Below, in pieces: positions 54,107 through 63,479 of a DNA stretch of 64,000 nucleotides (position 1 is its first letter; every line of letters begins with the position of its first letter). The translations under genes were made by a program, and so were the position numbers. The stretch is from Hallella mizrahii. Lineage in GTDB: Bacteria; Bacteroidota; Bacteroidia; Bacteroidales; Bacteroidaceae. A model generated the notes under the pieces. That model saw only the letters and a program-made list of their open reading frames with translations, searched no databases and had not been told where the DNA came from. The stretch spans positions 1-64,000 of the forward strand of contig NZ_VUNG01000008.1 of NCBI RefSeq assembly GCF_009695775.1. Direction: 5' to 3'.

Positions 54107-54138
54107 CAAAGGTAAACATTTCAGTCGATACGAGCAAA
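54107..54138 (-). promoter_or_regulatory. leu operon promoter (Bacteroidota type)
   Basis: Minus strand TTTG (54138-54135) - 20 nt - TACCTTTG (54114-54107). Confidence 0.75.
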
Positions 54139-54176
54139 TAATCTGAAAGTTTTTTGCTTGTTTTTCTAATAATTTA

Positions 54177-55733
54177 TCAGAAAGGCACTGAGCCGCCGGT
54201 GTCTGGAGGCATGCCGCCCAGTGGATCGCCGGCGAAAGGATCCGTATCCGGAGCGCCACTGTAGTCCTGATTCATCTTAGAACCAATAAACTCACCACCG
54301 TTCATCTCGCCCGGCAGTGGAGCCAGTTGGGCATCCTCGGGGTTCATGAAGCGGGTATACTGTCCCTGGAACGTGAGCAGCACGTCGCCCGTGGCACCTT
54401 TACGGTGCTTTGCGATGATGATTTGTGCCTTGCCGTGTAGGTCGTTGCCTTTCTCGTCCTGGTAGATACGGTAGTATTCGGGGCGGTGGACGAAGAGCAC
54501 CATATCGGCATCCTGCTCGATAGCACCGGACTCACGCAGGTCGCTCAGCTGTGGTCGCTTGCCCTCGATGCCCTCGCGGTTCTCCACGGTACGGTTGAGC
54601 TGTGAGAGTGCGATGATGGGGATGTCGAGTTCCTTGGCCAGTCCTTTCAGTGAACGTGAGATGGTGGAGACCTCTTCCTGTCGGTTGCCGAAGCGCATGC
54701 CGTTGGCGTTCATCAGCTGGAGGTAGTCGATCATGATGATCTTCACGCCTTTCTCACGAACGAGGCGGCGCGCTTTGGTGCGGAGCTCAAAGATGGAGAG
54801 CCCTGGCGTGTCGTCGACATAGATGGGTGCTCCCGTGAGTCGTGAGAGGTTCTTGTCGAGTCGTTCCCACTCGTCGCGGGCGAGCTGACCGTTCATGATC
54901 TTCTTGCCCTCGATCTCGCAGACGTTGGAGATGAGACGGTCTACGAGCTGCTCGTTGTTCATCTCGAGCGAGAAGAAGGCGATGGGCGTCTGATAATCGA
55001 CAGCAATGTTCTTAGCCACAGACAGCGCAAACGAGGTCTTACCCATGGCAGGACGTCCGGCGATGATGACGAGGTCACTCTTCTGCCAGCCTGAGGTCAT
55101 GTCGTCGAGTTTGGTATAGCCGGATGGGATACCCGTCAGACCGCTGGTGTTGGCGGAAGCTTTTTGCAGGGTGTCGATGGCCTGGCGGATGACCGGGTCG
55201 ATCTGTGTATAGTCCTGCTTCATGTTTTTCTGCGAGAGCTCGAAGAGGCTGCCTTCGGCTTCCTGCATGAGTTCGTCGACATCGACGGTAGTGTCAAAGG
55301 CCTTGGTCTCGATATCGCTGGCGAAGGAGATGAGCTGTCGGGCGAGAAACTTCTGCTTGAGAATCTTGGCGTGCTGCTCGATGTGGGCTGATGAGGCGAC
55401 GTGAGAGGAGAGCTCGATGATATAGTTGGCTCCTCCGATGTCGTCGATGGTGCCTTCCCGCTCCAGTTCGTTGGTGACGGTGAGGATGTCGACGGGTTTT
55501 TCCTCCATGTTCAAGGTCTGGATAGCCTTGAAGATCTTTTGGTGACGCGGGTCGTAGAAGGTCTCGGGACGGATGAGCTCAGAGACGACCGAGAAGGCGT
55601 CCTTGTCGATCATCAGGGCACCGAGCACCACCTTCTCCACGTCGATGGCCTGTGGTTGCAGGTGGCCGTAGGTGGGGTCGATGGGTGCGGAAGTTTTTTT
55701 GCGGCGGGGTGTGGTATTTTTTTGTTCTGGCAT
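54177..55733 (-). CDS. dnaB: Replicative DNA helicase
   Basis: PQAIDVEKVVLGALMIDKDAF, IIAGRPAMGKTSFALSVAKNIA, DYLQLM; start MPEQKNTT at 55733 preferred. Confidence 0.96.
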   Translation of the reverse strand: MPEQKNTTPRRKKTSAPIDPTYGHLQPQAIDVEKVVLGALMIDKDAFSVVSELIRPETFYDPRHQKIFKAIQTLNMEEKPVDILTVTNELEREGTIDDIGGANYIIELSSHVASSAHIEQHAKILKQKFLARQLISFASDIETKAFDTTVDVDELMQEAEGSLFELSQKNMKQDYTQIDPVIRQAIDTLQKASANTSGLTGIPSGYTKLDDMTSGWQKSDLVIIAGRPAMGKTSFALSVAKNIAVDYQTPIAFFSLEMNNEQLVDRLISNVCEIEGKKIMNGQLARDEWERLDKNLSRLTGAPIYVDDTPGLSIFELRTKARRLVREKGVKIIMIDYLQLMNANGMRFGNRQEEVSTISRSLKGLAKELDIPIIALSQLNRTVENREGIEGKRPQLSDLRESGAIEQDADMVLFVHRPEYYRIYQDEKGNDLHGKAQIIIAKHRKGATGDVLLTFQGQYTRFMNPEDAQLAPLPGEMNGGEFIGSKMNQDYSGAPDTDPFAGDPLGGMPPDTGGSVPF

Positions 55734-55941
55734 ATGCGTTAGCGAGTTTTGCTTATTGATGGTTTTGCGAATCCATCGACAGCCGGGGAAGAGGAAAGAA
55801 AACTCTTGGGCCGGGGATAGGATGGCGAATGCAAAGTTACGGTTTTTTCCTGGCAAAGTGGAGGAAGAAGAAAGAAATGTTGCGGAAAAAACTGCGGAGT
55901 AGGAAGGTGGAAGGGAGGGATGCATAGCAACACAAAAAAAA

Positions 55942-55972
55942 CCGTCCAAGGCAACGGATGTGCTATGGACGG
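55942..55972 (-). terminator. Terminator of tRNA-Val(CAC)
   Basis: ccgtcca/tggacgg stem then T8 on minus strand. Confidence 0.7.
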
Positions 55973-55977
55973 CTTGG

Positions 55978-56052
55978 TAGGGACAATGGGACTCGAACCC
56001 ATGACCTCTGCAATGTGACTGCAGCGCTCTAAACCAACTGGGCTATGCCCCT
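55978..56052 (-). tRNA. tRNA-Val (anticodon CAC)
   Basis: Acceptor AGGGGCA/TGTCCCT, anticodon loop GTCACAT, TpsiC GGTTCGAGTCC on minus strand. Confidence 0.93.
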
Positions 56053-56304
56053 ATGCTTATAAAGAAAGGCTCTGTACGAACCTCTGTGTTACGGTGTGCA
56101 AAATTACGAAAACTTTGCGAGTCCACCAAATTTTTGGGTAATAATTTGGGCTGAGCTGTTATTTTTCTTTTGAAACGAGTGGATAAAACGATAATATTGC
56201 TAATTTTGTATAGTATACACATCCTTTGTTTGATAGGGGAGATACATTTAGAAAGATGCGGCATGTCGCCCATAAATAAAAGGAAAGAAATACATTGTAC
56301 AGAT

Positions 56305-57000
56305 ATGAAACACATTGCAGTACTTCTTGCCCTGCTGGGCATGACCTCCATGAGTTGGGCACAGGCAGATCCCGGTACGTTCTCCGTGATTCCGCGCGTC
56401 GGTTTCAATCTCTCCACCATCAGTGGTGAGAGTCTCACCACTGATGTGGGTACGATGAAGAGTAAGTTTAAGGCGGGAGCAGCTGCCGGATTGGATCTCG
56501 AATACCGCATCAGTGCTCCCTTCTCCGCCAGTATTGGCGCCTACTATTCGCGCGAGGGTTGCAACTATAAAGACAATGTGCTGGATCAGCGTCAGCTGGG
56601 AACCTATAATGTTTTCAGCCGTTGCTACTTCACGATCGACTATCTCAAGATTCCCGTGATGGCGCGTTGGTATGCCACGGACAAGCTTTCTGTGGGCACA
56701 GGCCTGCAGGCGGGCATCGGACTATGGAATCGCACGCATACAGAGTCCCAGGAAGTCAAGGTCGGCGAAAGCGGCAGATACACTTACTCCACAGACATTG
56801 AGAAAACCAATGTCAAGGGCAATGGCCTGCGCAATGTGCTGTGGAGCGTGCCTGTGAGTGTTGCTGTGGAGTATGAGCGCGTCATCATAGACCTTCGCTA
56901 TAGCATTCCGCTGTCGAAGGTCTATCAGTCTGATGGTAAGCATCCCGGCGGTGATGAGCGCGTCCAGTGCTGGACGCTCAGCGTGGGATACCGAATTTAG
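56305..57000 (+). CDS. Outer-membrane beta-barrel (PorT-like) protein
   Basis: Signal peptide MKHIAVLLALLGMTSMSWAQA; FSVIPRVGFNLSTISGE; alternating beta pattern to C-terminal LSVGYRI. Confidence 0.8.
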   Translation: MKHIAVLLALLGMTSMSWAQADPGTFSVIPRVGFNLSTISGESLTTDVGTMKSKFKAGAAAGLDLEYRISAPFSASIGAYYSREGCNYKDNVLDQRQLGTYNVFSRCYFTIDYLKIPVMARWYATDKLSVGTGLQAGIGLWNRTHTESQEVKVGESGRYTYSTDIEKTNVKGNGLRNVLWSVPVSVAVEYERVIIDLRYSIPLSKVYQSDGKHPGGDERVQCWTLSVGYRI

Positions 57001-57058
57001 ACTTTTCTAAAAACTACTATACGGGCGCGGCATCATTGCCGCGCCTTCTGTTTGTCTA

Positions 57059-59269
57059 TTACATACATGCCACGGTCAGTCCTGCCATGACGATACTCAC
57101 CATTGACATGAGTTTGATCAGGATGTTGAGCGAAGGCCCTGACGTGTCCTTGAACGGATCACCGACGGTGTCGCCGACTATCGTTGCTTTGTGGCAGGGC
57201 GATCCTTTACCCCCGAAGCGTCCTTCCTCTACGCTTTTCTTGGCATTGTCCCAAGCACCGCCGGCGTTAGCCATGAACACGGCGAGGGTGAAACCGGCGG
57301 CCAGTCCACCGACGAGCAGGCCGAGCACACCTGCCACACCAAGTATCATGCCCACCACGATGGGGATGATGATGGCCAACAGCGAGGGGAGGATCATCTC
57401 GTGCTGTGCCGACTTGGTGCTGATCTCGACGCATCGTCCATAGTCCGGAGTGGCTTTTCCCTCCAGGATGCCTTTGATCTCATGGAACTGTCGGCGCACT
57501 TCGCTGACCATCTTTCCGGCGGCCCGTCCCACAGCGCCCATGGTCAGCCCGCAGAAGAGAAAGGCCGCCATGGCACCGAGGAAAGCCCCGACGAGGACGC
57601 GTGGATTCATCAGGTTGACTTGGAAAAAGTTCATGAAGTCGGGCATGGTTGCCTTGGCTGGGTCAAAGACCTGTCCGGCGGCATCGATGAACTGCTGTCC
57701 GTGGGTCACAGCACGGCTCATGGCGAGTTTTATCTCCTCGACGTACGAGGCGAGCAGAGCCAGTGCGGTGAGTGCTGCCGAGCCGATGGCGAAGCCTTTC
57801 CCCGTGGCGGCGGTGGTGTTGCCCAGTGCGTCGAGTGCGTCGGTGCGGTGGCGTATCTCCTCGCCGAGTCCGCTCATCTCAGCGTTTCCACCGGCGTTGT
57901 CAGCGATGGGTCCGTAGGCATCCGTGGCGAGCGTGATGCCGAGTGTGGAGAGCATGCCCACGGCGGCGATGCCGATGCCGTAGAGTCCACGGCTGATGCT
58001 GGTTGCGCTCATGCTCAAGTCGAAGCCGTTGGCACAGAGATAGCTCAGCATGATGGCCACCGAGATGGTGAGCACGGGCACGCAGGTCGAGATCATGCCA
58101 GTGCCGATGCCCTTGATGATCACCGTGGCGGCACCCGTCTGGCTGGCCTCGGCGATGCGTTGCGTCGGCTTATAGCTCTGCGAGGTATAGTATTCCGTGG
58201 CCTGTCCGATGATCACTCCGGCGGCGAGCCCGCTGAGCACAGAGCATCCGATGCCCATCCAGTTGTCGATCTGCAACCAGTAGAGGATGCCGAAGGTAGC
58301 CACTGCGATAAGGATGGCACTCGTGTTTGTACCTACTCCGAGGGCATGGAGCAGGTCTTTCATTGTTGCGCCGTCCTTGGTGCGCACGAGGAAGATGCCG
58401 AGCAGGCTGAGGAAGACACCGACAGCAGCGATGAGCATCGGCGCGATGACGGCTCTGAGCTGCATGTCGTCCGCACTCATGGCAAAGGCCGTGGCACCGA
58501 GAGCAGCCGTGGAGAGGATGCTGCCGCAATAGCTTTCATAGAGGTCAGCACCCATACCGGCCACGTCGCCGACGTTATCGCCCACGTTGTCGGCGATGGT
58601 AGCCGGGTTGCGCGGGTCGTCTTCGGGGATGTCAGCCTCCACTTTTCCCACGAGGTCGGCGCCGACATCAGCCGCTTTGGTGTATATGCCGCCGCCGACA
58701 CGGGCGAAGAGCGCCTGTGTGGAAGCACCCATGCCGAAGGTGAGCATGGTCGTGGTGATGGTGATGAGAGCGGTATGTGGATCCATGTCGCTGTAGAAAC
58801 TGTTCAGTATCAAAAACCACACGGCGATGTCGAGCAGGCCGAGTCCCACGACGACGAGTCCCATGACAGCACCGGATCGGAACGCTATTTTCAGTCCTTT
58901 GTGCAATCCCTCGCGTGCCGCGTTTGCCGTGCGTCCACTGGCGTAGGTGGCTGTCTTCATACCGAAGAAGCCGGCGAGTCCGCTGAAGAATCCCCCCGTG
59001 AGGAAAGCGAAGGGTACCCACGGGTTCTGGGCGTTGAAGCCATAGGCCATGATGGCGAAGATAATGGCCAGCACGACAAAGACGATGAGCACCACGCGGT
59101 ATTGTTGTCGCAGATAGGCCATCGCACCCCGTCGGATGTAGAGGGCGATCTCCTTCATGCGCGGTGAGCCCTCGTCTTCCTTCATCATATTTTGGAAGAA
59201 TAGCCATGCCATCATCAGGGCACAGACAGAGGCCAGCGGGATGAGCCAAAAGACAACAGGTAAGTTCAT
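57059..59269 (-). CDS. hppA: Membrane-bound ion-translocating pyrophosphatase
   Basis: KAADVGADLVGKVEADIPEDDPRNPATIADNVGDNVGDVAGMGADLYESY; GNTTAATGKGFAIGSA; start MNLPVVFWLIPLAS at 59269 preferred. Confidence 0.96.
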   Translation of the reverse strand: MNLPVVFWLIPLASVCALMMAWLFFQNMMKEDEGSPRMKEIALYIRRGAMAYLRQQYRVVLIVFVVLAIIFAIMAYGFNAQNPWVPFAFLTGGFFSGLAGFFGMKTATYASGRTANAAREGLHKGLKIAFRSGAVMGLVVVGLGLLDIAVWFLILNSFYSDMDPHTALITITTTMLTFGMGASTQALFARVGGGIYTKAADVGADLVGKVEADIPEDDPRNPATIADNVGDNVGDVAGMGADLYESYCGSILSTAALGATAFAMSADDMQLRAVIAPMLIAAVGVFLSLLGIFLVRTKDGATMKDLLHALGVGTNTSAILIAVATFGILYWLQIDNWMGIGCSVLSGLAAGVIIGQATEYYTSQSYKPTQRIAEASQTGAATVIIKGIGTGMISTCVPVLTISVAIMLSYLCANGFDLSMSATSISRGLYGIGIAAVGMLSTLGITLATDAYGPIADNAGGNAEMSGLGEEIRHRTDALDALGNTTAATGKGFAIGSAALTALALLASYVEEIKLAMSRAVTHGQQFIDAAGQVFDPAKATMPDFMNFFQVNLMNPRVLVGAFLGAMAAFLFCGLTMGAVGRAAGKMVSEVRRQFHEIKGILEGKATPDYGRCVEISTKSAQHEMILPSLLAIIIPIVVGMILGVAGVLGLLVGGLAAGFTLAVFMANAGGAWDNAKKSVEEGRFGGKGSPCHKATIVGDTVGDPFKDTSGPSLNILIKLMSMVSIVMAGLTVACM

Positions 59270-59761
59270 AAGGCAAGACGATTGATGGGTTAGACACAAT
59301 TGCGACGTGGTTCTCAGCACGTCTGATTTCAATGGCAAATATAGGGAAAAAAGCGATTGCCTGCAACTTTTCCGTGCATAAAATCCTTGATTTTTAGATT
59401 GTTTGACCCTATTTGGCGAGATCACACGCTTTCCGAACAAATTATACCGCAATTATCAATACTTGTCCAAATTTGCAGAAGAAGTGGCTCTGGTCATGCG
59501 ACAGATGATATGAGGGAGGGGCAGAAGCATTTATGTGTTTTTGGATAAGGGGTAGTTGAATGTTGAGAAAACTGACAAAAAAGTGGGTGCGAGACGACGT
59601 TTTTTTCGAAGAGACAAGCTCTTGGCCGGATTTTCCTGATTTTTGGCGATATTTCATTAATCTATTGATAATCAATAAGTTATATGCAAAATTAGGTTTT
59701 AGAGGGAAGTGAATCTGGTTTTTGCCCGTATCAAACAACTGAGATGACCTTGTCATCTCAC

Positions 59762-59826
59762 TGTTTTGACCTCATCATCTCGGTTGTTTGTCACGGAGAA
59801 ACAAGTGAGATGATGAGGTCAAAACA
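59762..59826. repeat. Intergenic stem-loop with perfect 20-bp arms and CACGG-containing loop
   Basis: tgttttgacctcatcatctc ... gagatgatgaggtcaaaaca. Confidence 0.93.
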
Positions 59827-60082
59827 CTGTTTTTACTGGTGAACATGTATTTTTTTAAGGCTGAGGACGTCATTTCTCGCCCTTTATGCTTTTTTTCTTC
59901 TCTAGAATGAACGAAAAGGAAGACAGTGTTTTGTCGTGATTTATTTTGATGATAATTGTGGGTATCGTGTCAAGTCACATTTACCTGAACGAAAGAAGCG
60001 CGGCAAAGACCACAGATATCATGTTGGCTTTTGCCGCGCTTGTAGGTGAGGATATGATCAACTCACGAGCAGTTACTCATGG

Positions 60083-60979
60083 TCATTCGAATTGGAAGTA
60101 TACGGGTGCCCAATAGCCAGAGATGGATCCGTCGGCGGTTTGGAAATATCCCAGATAGAAAGCACCGGAATTGCGTGCGGCATACCATTGGCAGTTATAG
60201 GTAGGCAGGATCTCGAAGTCATTGATGTCCACGCCTCCCTCTTTACCATAGGGATAGAGGTGGACGTAATCGTCGGTAAACCACCAGATGGCTGGCGTGC
60301 CGTAGCCATATCCGCCCCAGTCGTCCTCGGTATAGAGCGGACTGCCTGCCGGCAAACTTAGACTGCGCTTTCCGTCCTTGATGGTCAGCACCAAACCATA
60401 GCCACTGTGCATGAAGTCGGTGATGCGGTAGACACCTCCGCCAAGGTCGTCGGCCGTCTCCTCCCATTTCTGCTCTAAATAGTTGGGAATCCAGAACTGG
60501 ATCTTCACCGGCGTGGGGATGGAAGCGCGTGCTTCGAGGGTGATTCCCCCGTCGAGATAGCTGTAGGGATCCACTTCGTCGGAACAGAGCGAGAGCGAAT
60601 AGGTGAAAGCCTGCGGCACCGTTGCCGTGTCGGGGATCGACACGGTGAGCGTGGCTACCGAGTCGCCGTCGGCAAAGACAACCTCTTCGTCGGCTGTAAC
60701 ACCGGCCGTGGTCGTGCTGTTCTTTACCACGGGCACTGTGAGCGTACCTTTCTTGTTATTGCGGAGCACCTTGACTCCTATTTTATATGTACTCTTGTCT
60801 GACGGGTCGAGGATGACAGTCTCTTCATTATCGCCCGCGAAATGCACCTGCTGGTTGTTGGCAGAGAGCGCGGCGGCAGGCTCGTAGTCGTCATCAGAAG
60901 ATGAGCATGCGCCAAAGCCTATTGCGATAAGCAGCATGATCACAAGTGCGCTGATGCTGGATAATATGTTGTGTTTCAT
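60083..60979 (-). CDS. Surface lipoprotein of a SusCD-associated type (Calx-beta-like N-terminus)
   Basis: Lipobox IGFGACSSSDDD; GDSVATLTVSIPD; aromatic-rich C-terminus. Confidence 0.6.
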   Translation of the reverse strand: MKHNILSSISALVIMLLIAIGFGACSSSDDDYEPAAALSANNQQVHFAGDNEETVILDPSDKSTYKIGVKVLRNNKKGTLTVPVVKNSTTTAGVTADEEVVFADGDSVATLTVSIPDTATVPQAFTYSLSLCSDEVDPYSYLDGGITLEARASIPTPVKIQFWIPNYLEQKWEETADDLGGGVYRITDFMHSGYGLVLTIKDGKRSLSLPAGSPLYTEDDWGGYGYGTPAIWWFTDDYVHLYPYGKEGGVDINDFEILPTYNCQWYAARNSGAFYLGYFQTADGSISGYWAPVYFQFE

Positions 60980-61020
60980 TTCTTATCGTGTTTTGATGGT
61001 TGATAATTCCATGTACTGCC

Positions 61021-61654
61021 TTATTTGTTGGCAGCGCTCTCCACGCCCGACGGATCGGGGTTGTTGATGATGGAAGAATTGTACTGTGTCTCCGAGTTGG
61101 AGAAACAGAAATTCATGCGTGGTGCCACGTAGCCGTTTGAGAAGTTGAAGCGGTAGGCTTTCGGGTGGTTAGTGCCGTCGTAGTTGGTTCTTATTCCTAT
61201 CTTCAGACGCTTATAGTCGAAATAGGTCAGTCCTTCACCCCAGAACTCGATACGCTTCTGACGTACGATCTCATTGGCCAAGTTCCACAGATCTTCCGAT
61301 GTGCTGGTATATGGTTTTGCGTTTTCTGCCGTAGTGTTGCAACGGTATGTGTTCATGAAGTCCTCGAGGAGTTTCTTTCCGGCGGCTAATCCACTGACGT
61401 GGGCTGTTGCTTCGGCATCTATGAAATACATCTCCTCTACGCGCATGAGCGGGATACTGACGGCAGCGCCCACAGTGTAGTCGTCCTTGTTGTTATTGCC
61501 GGGCTTGAACTTCAGTCCGGTATAGCCGGCGAGATTTGCGAAGTTGGCAGGAGTGAGTATGGTGTTGTATTTTGAAGCGCTTTCTTCCTTCCCCGCGTCC
61601 TCAGGAGCGATCCACGTGTCTTTGCGCCAGTCAGCACTGTTCATGCTTTCATAA
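61021..61654 (-). pseudogene. RagB/SusD-family protein, C-terminal fragment (N-terminus missing)
   Basis: YESMNSADWRKDTW..., VSIPLMRVEEMYFIDAEA, EIVRQKRIEFWGEGLTYFDYKRLK; ORF begins at the edge of the IS66-like element. Confidence 0.85.
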
Positions 61655-62163
61655 GTAACCATTCAGTTTAGGCCGTCTTTCCTATAAGCTGTAATTTTCC
61701 GACCTTTGCCGAAAATTTACAGCTTTATGTTTAATCTCAACGAGAATAACCAGTTTTTCCTCTCCAATTCCCCAACTGATATGAGAGTTGGGGTCCGCAA
61801 TGTGCGGCAAGGTCCGACAAACTGGGCATGAACCTACAAATGGAAAGGTCTACGTCTTTGTAGGGAAAACACGTAAAGTTATGAAACTCCTTCATTGGGA
61901 ACGAGGAGGTTATGTGATGTATTATAAGCGTCTTGAGACGGGCAGGCTTTCTCCCCGACTGTTCCCGCCATGCCAGCAAGTCGGATTCCGACAAATTCGA
62001 TGGTATGAGTTGGTTCTTTTCATAGAGGGAATCTCTCCAGGTGTCAGACGAAGGAAGCGCTTTCAAGTCAGCGAAAACAGTGGTGAAGATAATATAAAAA
62101 AAATCCCGGGAATAACCTCGGGATTTTTTATCAATTACAGGACGGCCTAAATTGAATGGTTAC
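61655..62163 (+). mobile_element. IS66-family derivative (tnpB only, ~509 bp) bounded by 23-bp inverted repeats
   Basis: gtaaccattcagtttaggccgtc (61655-61677) vs gacggcctaaattgaatggttac (62141-62163), one mismatch. Confidence 0.85.
61727..62150 (+). pseudogene. IS66 family accessory protein TnpB, frameshifted
   Basis: MFNLNENNQFFLSNSPTDMRVGVRN (frame 1) then MCGKVRQTGHEPTNGKVYVFVGKTRKVMKLLHWERGGYVMYYKRLETGRLS (other frame). Confidence 0.8.
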
Positions 62164-63458
62164 TAATTTCTAAATGGCCAGGCTTTGATGCGGTTAGTGA
62201 CCTTGATGACATTCTCTGGCTCGTTTTCATCCGTTAAGATGATGTATGACGGATGCTTGAGATCATCAGTTGTCAACTTGAAGCGGCGTGCAGTCGTCCA
62301 TGCAAACGGGTAGACGATGTTGGCGTAGCCATAGTATTGGACATAGTAGTTGCCGTTGAGTACATTGTTGGCAGCCACATAGGTCAATTCTATTTCATCT
62401 TTACCAATTAGTTTATAGTTCATGGCGAGTGTACCCCACCAGGTACTGCTACCATCATAGTGTCCGAAAGTCAGTCCGAAGTTCTTACCATAAGTAGAAC
62501 TGAACTCATACGTGCCAAGGATCGCGTAGCGTGTTTCCTCACCGTAAGGTTCCTGATAATTAGTGAGCGAATAATTCCAATAATCCTGTCCATAACTGCT
62601 CATCCCGCTCAACGCCACGTTCCAAGCGCCGAGCACAAACTGTTCGTTGATGGGTGGAATGATAGGAATGAGCTTAACACTCTTGTCGGCCGGGTTAACC
62701 CAATTGCCACCATCTGCATAGCTGAAACCAGTTATGGTCTTGCCACGGACAGTGACAGGCTTATAGAGCTCGTAACCAGAAGGCGTGATGGTGAACGGCA
62801 TGCTGGTGCTTGCCCCCGTGGTCTTATCAGTTACGGTGAGATAGTTGTAGCTCAGTGAGGCATTCATCGTATCGTTGTCAACGATCAGCGCATAGTTGTT
62901 GTAGGTCGCCATGGAGTCGGAAACAAGAGATACCTTGCTATAATAGTCAGCCCACGTACCCTGCTGCAAGGGTGTCATCACGATGCGATCCTCATGTTTC
63001 TTACCCAAGAGTACGATGGAGTCTGGCGAAGCAGACAGTACTCTGAACTCCAGATCACCATTGAAGCCTTTGCCCAGAGTCCCGAAATCTTCATTACTCG
63101 GATCGGAGAAGTAATGGAAAATAGGATTATACTCGTCGAAGGAAAGCACTGTACCAGAACTCTGCTCCAACTTATAGTGCGACGTATAAGTGCTATCCGG
63201 ACCAAAGAACTCGCTGGCCACGGTCACCTTATTGTTGGCGAACTTACAGTAGACGTTGTAGCCTCCGTAAGTGATGTTGCCATAATAGTGCATGATCCAT
63301 CCGTTGTTTTGTGCTTCGAGGATCTGCCGTGTGGTAGACATCGACTCAGCGATTCGTTCTGCCGATGGCTTGTCGAAGGCATCGTCGACTTCCGGCGTGC
63401 ATGCACCCACAAGCAGGGCGACAGCCGCCAACAGCCATAGATTGAATATCTTTCTCAT
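62163..63458 (-). CDS. DUF4302-type lipoprotein
   Basis: Lipobox VALLVGACTPE; AFDKPSAERIAESMSTTRQILEAQNNGWIMHYY typical of this SusCD-associated family. Confidence 0.65.
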   Translation of the reverse strand: MRKIFNLWLLAAVALLVGACTPEVDDAFDKPSAERIAESMSTTRQILEAQNNGWIMHYYGNITYGGYNVYCKFANNKVTVASEFFGPDSTYTSHYKLEQSSGTVLSFDEYNPIFHYFSDPSNEDFGTLGKGFNGDLEFRVLSASPDSIVLLGKKHEDRIVMTPLQQGTWADYYSKVSLVSDSMATYNNYALIVDNDTMNASLSYNYLTVTDKTTGASTSMPFTITPSGYELYKPVTVRGKTITGFSYADGGNWVNPADKSVKLIPIIPPINEQFVLGAWNVALSGMSSYGQDYWNYSLTNYQEPYGEETRYAILGTYEFSSTYGKNFGLTFGHYDGSSTWWGTLAMNYKLIGKDEIELTYVAANNVLNGNYYVQYYGYANIVYPFAWTTARRFKLTTDDLKHPSYIILTDENEPENVIKVTNRIKAWPFRN

Positions 63459-63479
63459 AGAATGTGTTCTTTAAATTGT

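Noticed and set aside
57191-59167. 658-aa ORF antisense to hppA
   Set aside because: His/Asp/Gly-rich shadow translation of a conserved membrane protein gene.
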